Made by a program: the position numbers and the translations under genes. This document shows, piece by piece, positions 38,378 to 40,314 of a DNA stretch of 40,314 nucleotides (position 1 is its first letter; each line of letters starts with the position of its first letter). The stretch covers positions 1-40,314 of the forward strand of contig CAYVNU010000007.1 of assembly GCA_964453265.1 (NCBI GenBank). Direction: 5' to 3'. Source of the DNA: CAYVNU01 sp964453265 (lineage in GTDB: Bacteria; Patescibacteriota; Doudnabacteria; UBA920). The notes below the pieces were generated by a model that saw only the letters and a program-made list of their open reading frames with translations, did not search any database and was not told the origin of the DNA.

Positions 38378-39601
38378 TTATTTAATTATATTAATTTTAT
38401 AAATTACTCCGGCTTTATCATCGCTTACGTACATTATACCATTTTTGTCAAAAACTATATCAACCGGGCGGCCAGACGAGGTTTTACCGTCATTTAAAAG
38501 CCAGCCGGAAATAAAATCTTCAGCAGCTTCGTACTTTCCGTCCTTTAATAGTTTTATATGGGCTATTTTGTAACCCGTGGGCGTAGTTCTATTCCAACTG
38601 CCGTGAAAAGCCACAAGTAAATCGCCTGCATATTCAGCCGGCCAGGAATTAGGCACAAAAGCTAAACCCAAAGGCGCGCTGTGGGCGGGTAAATCTATAA
38701 AAGATGGAATTTCAAAAGGCTCCTCGCACGGATTTCTTATGTACGTGTTTTTATCAAACTGAGTGTCATGAATGTTTTTACCATAACAAATTGGCCAGCC
38801 AAAATCTTTATCTTCTTGTAAAATATTTATTTCATCCGGCGGCAGTTCGTCGCCTAAATTATCGCGTCCCATTTCTGTCGCCCAAATCTTTCCGTTAGAA
38901 GGATTTAAAGCCATAAACACGCTGTTACGCAGGCCTTTTGCGTACTGTCTAAAATCGCTTCCGTCCAGGCGCATGGAAAAAATACTTGCTAAACTCGAGT
39001 CTGTTTCATTACATGCGTCGCAACTTGAGCCAATGGAAACTAAAAGTCTTTTTTTATCTTCTTTTAATTTACTATCTTTAAACAAATTTTCCACCAGCAA
39101 TAACGTACGGGTAAAATGCCGGCCGCCTTTAGGCAATTCTGTAATGGTATGCAAGCTATCTTCAGTATATAAAGCAACTTTAGAAATTTTATTTTCCTCA
39201 GCTACATACATTGTCGTACCGTCTATTACCAAGCCATGAGGATTTTTTAAATTTTTGAAAATTGGATTTACGGAAACCGCTTTACCGTCTTTAATTTCTA
39301 TTTGAGAAATAGTGCCTTTGCTAGTCTGACTCACCCACATATTACCCAAACTATCAAATGCTATTACTCTGGCGCCCGGTAAATTTTTTGCGAAAGTAGA
39401 TATTGCAAAGCCTTTGGGCAATTTTAAATTAAGCCCGGTTGTATTTAGACTCTCAGGAGTTGATGATGAAACCTGTTGGTTAGAATTTTCAGAAACTGTA
39501 TTTGCAGCCGGTTTAGTTTTGTTGTTAAAATTTTTCCATAGCAAAAAGCCGGCCAATAAAACCACAACCAAAACTAAAAAAACCAAGCTTTTAAATTTCA
39601 T
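38378..39601 (-). CDS. PQQ-dependent sugar (sorbosone/glucose) dehydrogenase-like beta-propeller
   Basis: 407 residues with an N-terminal membrane anchor (VFLVLVVVLLAGFLLWKNF, about 6-24), so the propeller is outside the membrane. Family segments include KGFAISTFAKNLPGARVIAFDSLGN near 60-84, NPHGLVIDG near 122, RNSVFMALNPSNGKIWATEMGRDNLGDELPPDEIN near 222-256, DFGWPICYG near 265, and HSAPLGLAFVPNSWPAEYAGDLLVAFHGSWNR near 310-340. GSDH-family proteins are soluble-quinoprotein propellers; many relatives lack demonstrated PQQ binding, so activity is uncertain. It has an unusual pair CDACNET near 195. Likely an envelope protein. Confidence 0.88.
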   Translation of the reverse strand: MKFKSLVFLVLVVVLLAGFLLWKNFNNKTKPAANTVSENSNQQVSSSTPESLNTTGLNLKLPKGFAISTFAKNLPGARVIAFDSLGNMWVSQTSKGTISQIEIKDGKAVSVNPIFKNLKNPHGLVIDGTTMYVAEENKISKVALYTEDSLHTITELPKGGRHFTRTLLLVENLFKDSKLKEDKKRLLVSIGSSCDACNETDSSLASIFSMRLDGSDFRQYAKGLRNSVFMALNPSNGKIWATEMGRDNLGDELPPDEINILQEDKDFGWPICYGKNIHDTQFDKNTYIRNPCEEPFEIPSFIDLPAHSAPLGLAFVPNSWPAEYAGDLLVAFHGSWNRTTPTGYKIAHIKLLKDGKYEAAEDFISGWLLNDGKTSSGRPVDIVFDKNGIMYVSDDKAGVIYKINIIK

Positions 39602-39621
39602 ATATCTTTGAAAAGAAGCGC

Positions 39622-39636
39622 GAGAGGGGCACCCTC
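39622..39636 (-). terminator. Short hairpin after the 39640 gene
   Basis: Arms AGAGGG and CCCTCT around GCA, directly past the stop at 39640, resembling the inner part of the hairpin at 9925. It is only weakly terminator-like: CGCGCTTCTTTT follows on the minus strand. Confidence 0.4.
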
Positions 39637-39639
39637 TTG

Positions 39640-39915
39640 CTATTTAACTTCTTCAAGTTCAGTTCTAAATTTTATTAAATCCCTTTTTGCAGTTTCTGTA
39701 ACTCCCGCCCTGCCCATTAAACCGTTTAAAATAGTCACGCTTTCCTCTCTTTGATCTAAAGGCATTTGTGCAAAATCACCATTCTCTGAAAGAGATCTCA
39801 TTCTCTGCAAAAATTCTTGTTCACCTCCATGCTCCTGCAATAATGAAGTATATTCATCAATTCGTCCTTTATTCTCTACTCGTCCATTAAACCCAAACAT
39901 TTCTTTAAAACCCAT
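39640..39915 (-). CDS. Hypothetical small helical protein
   Basis: 91 residues, charged and mainly helical (EYTSLLQEHGGEQEFLQRMRS, then REESVTILNGLMGRAGVTETAKRDLI). It has a good SD: AAGGAAAAA upstream of the ATG. No signal peptide or membrane segment. It stands between acylphosphatase and the sorbosone-dehydrogenase-like gene on the same strand. Not recognised. Confidence 0.65.
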   Translation of the reverse strand: MGFKEMFGFNGRVENKGRIDEYTSLLQEHGGEQEFLQRMRSLSENGDFAQMPLDQREESVTILNGLMGRAGVTETAKRDLIKFRTELEEVK

Positions 39916-39986
39916 TTTTTTCCTTTCAAATTATTGCGCAAATAGTTACGCAGTAATAAATTTATTTTTATTATTTAGTGTTAAAT

Positions 39987-40292
39987 TTATTCTTCTTTAT
40001 CCACGGGGTGCACCTGCCTATTTTTTGTTTCCATACCAAAGTGAGTAGCAGACTCAGTTGTTTCCACAGCTTCCACACTGCTTACCTGAGCGCCACTAGG
40101 TCCGACTTTTGCCCATTCTATAAATTTTTCAATTACCGCTTCTTCACCGTTAACAATAATTTCTACTGTGCCCTCCTTACCATTTTCCGCTTTACCAATA
40201 AGTCCCAGCTCCACCAATTTCTCATAAGCTGTCCACCTAAACCCCACCCCCTGTACCCTGCCTTTAACTGTAATGTGTAAATTTTTTACCAT
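39987..40292 (-). CDS. acyP: Acylphosphatase
   Basis: 101 residues, the usual length. The signature VKGRVQGVGFRWTAYEKLVELGL (about 8-30) includes the catalytic Arg in GVGFR (about residue 19). The catalytic Asn lies in the GKAENGKEGTVEIIVNGEE stretch (about residue 37). The enzyme hydrolyses acyl phosphates such as carbamoyl and 1,3-bisphosphoglyceroyl phosphate. The tail (RQVHPVDKEE) is slightly extended. It precedes the 39640 gene by 71 nt on the same strand. A typical small housekeeping gene. Confidence 0.93.
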   Translation of the reverse strand: MVKNLHITVKGRVQGVGFRWTAYEKLVELGLIGKAENGKEGTVEIIVNGEEAVIEKFIEWAKVGPSGAQVSSVEAVETTESATHFGMETKNRQVHPVDKEE

Positions 40293-40314
40293 ACCTATAA
40301 AATTACTTATTTTA

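Noticed and set aside
1..40314. Recoded UGA (Gracilibacteria/Absconditabacteria code)
   Set aside because: All recognisable genes end normally under the standard code and none needs an in-frame UGA read as Gly.

Overview
The window looks like a chromosomal segment of an uncultivated bacterium, most likely of the candidate phyla radiation (Patescibacteria, Parcubacteria-like). This is inferred from AT-rich DNA, frequently weak or absent Shine-Dalgarno (SD) sequences, a cluster of very large secreted Ig/He_PIG/FN3-type proteins, single-TM DsbA-like proteins, minor pilins, and many small membrane proteins without obvious family. The standard genetic code reads all genes cleanly. No rRNA, tRNA or CRISPR was seen. 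One 100-N assembly gap lies at 15391-15490. Almost every gene is on the minus strand; the only convincing plus-strand gene is at 6755-8845.

Layout. 1-1355: a truncated secreted protein reaching a DP-VLIVPG motif, then two small paralogous membrane proteins. 1468-6240: a giant cysteine-rich secreted protein. 6241-6754: a dispersed-repeat copy, then the promoter of the plus-strand gene. 6755-8845: a secreted TIG-domain-like protein of different base composition. 8846-9323: terminator structures and palindromes. 9324-9763: a DUF4258/DUF2283 pair with an ATGA overlap; the first gene has no ATG and was missed by ordinary ORF calling. 9977-12334: four-gene operon of three paralogous membrane-anchored proteins and a DsbA-like oxidoreductase. 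12411-16153: one surface-protein gene split in two by the gap inside a 9-bp tandem repeat. 16191-25555: a small membrane protein and two giant proteins sharing a lysine-rich N-terminus; one carries two LysM domains. 25576-29628: D-2-hydroxyacid dehydrogenase, glycerate 2-kinase, two small unknowns and a methyltransferase. 29888-32496: a Tat-signal HExxH protein, an ATP-grasp ligase and a small membrane protein. 32581-36719: three minor-pilin-like proteins. 36754-40292: MFS transporter, sorbosone/glucose-dehydrogenase-like protein, two small unknowns and acylphosphatase.

How it fits together: this is mainly a cell-envelope region. Giant exported proteins, an extracytoplasmic thiol oxidoreductase able to serve the Cys-rich ones, and a pilin operon point to surface attachment or host contact. 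The metabolic genes form a small glycerate/hydroxy-acid block.

Most striking observation: the 6755-8845 transcript. By eye its coding sequence is packed end to end with short, mostly perfect hairpins (about 40 located, often with 3-6 nt loops). The pattern begins at the predicted transcription start, where a hairpin covers part of the SD, and ends at a large structured terminator. The encoded protein is not repetitive, so the signal is at nucleic-acid level. I saw nothing similar in neighbouring genes. I have not run a folding programme; the significance is a judgement.
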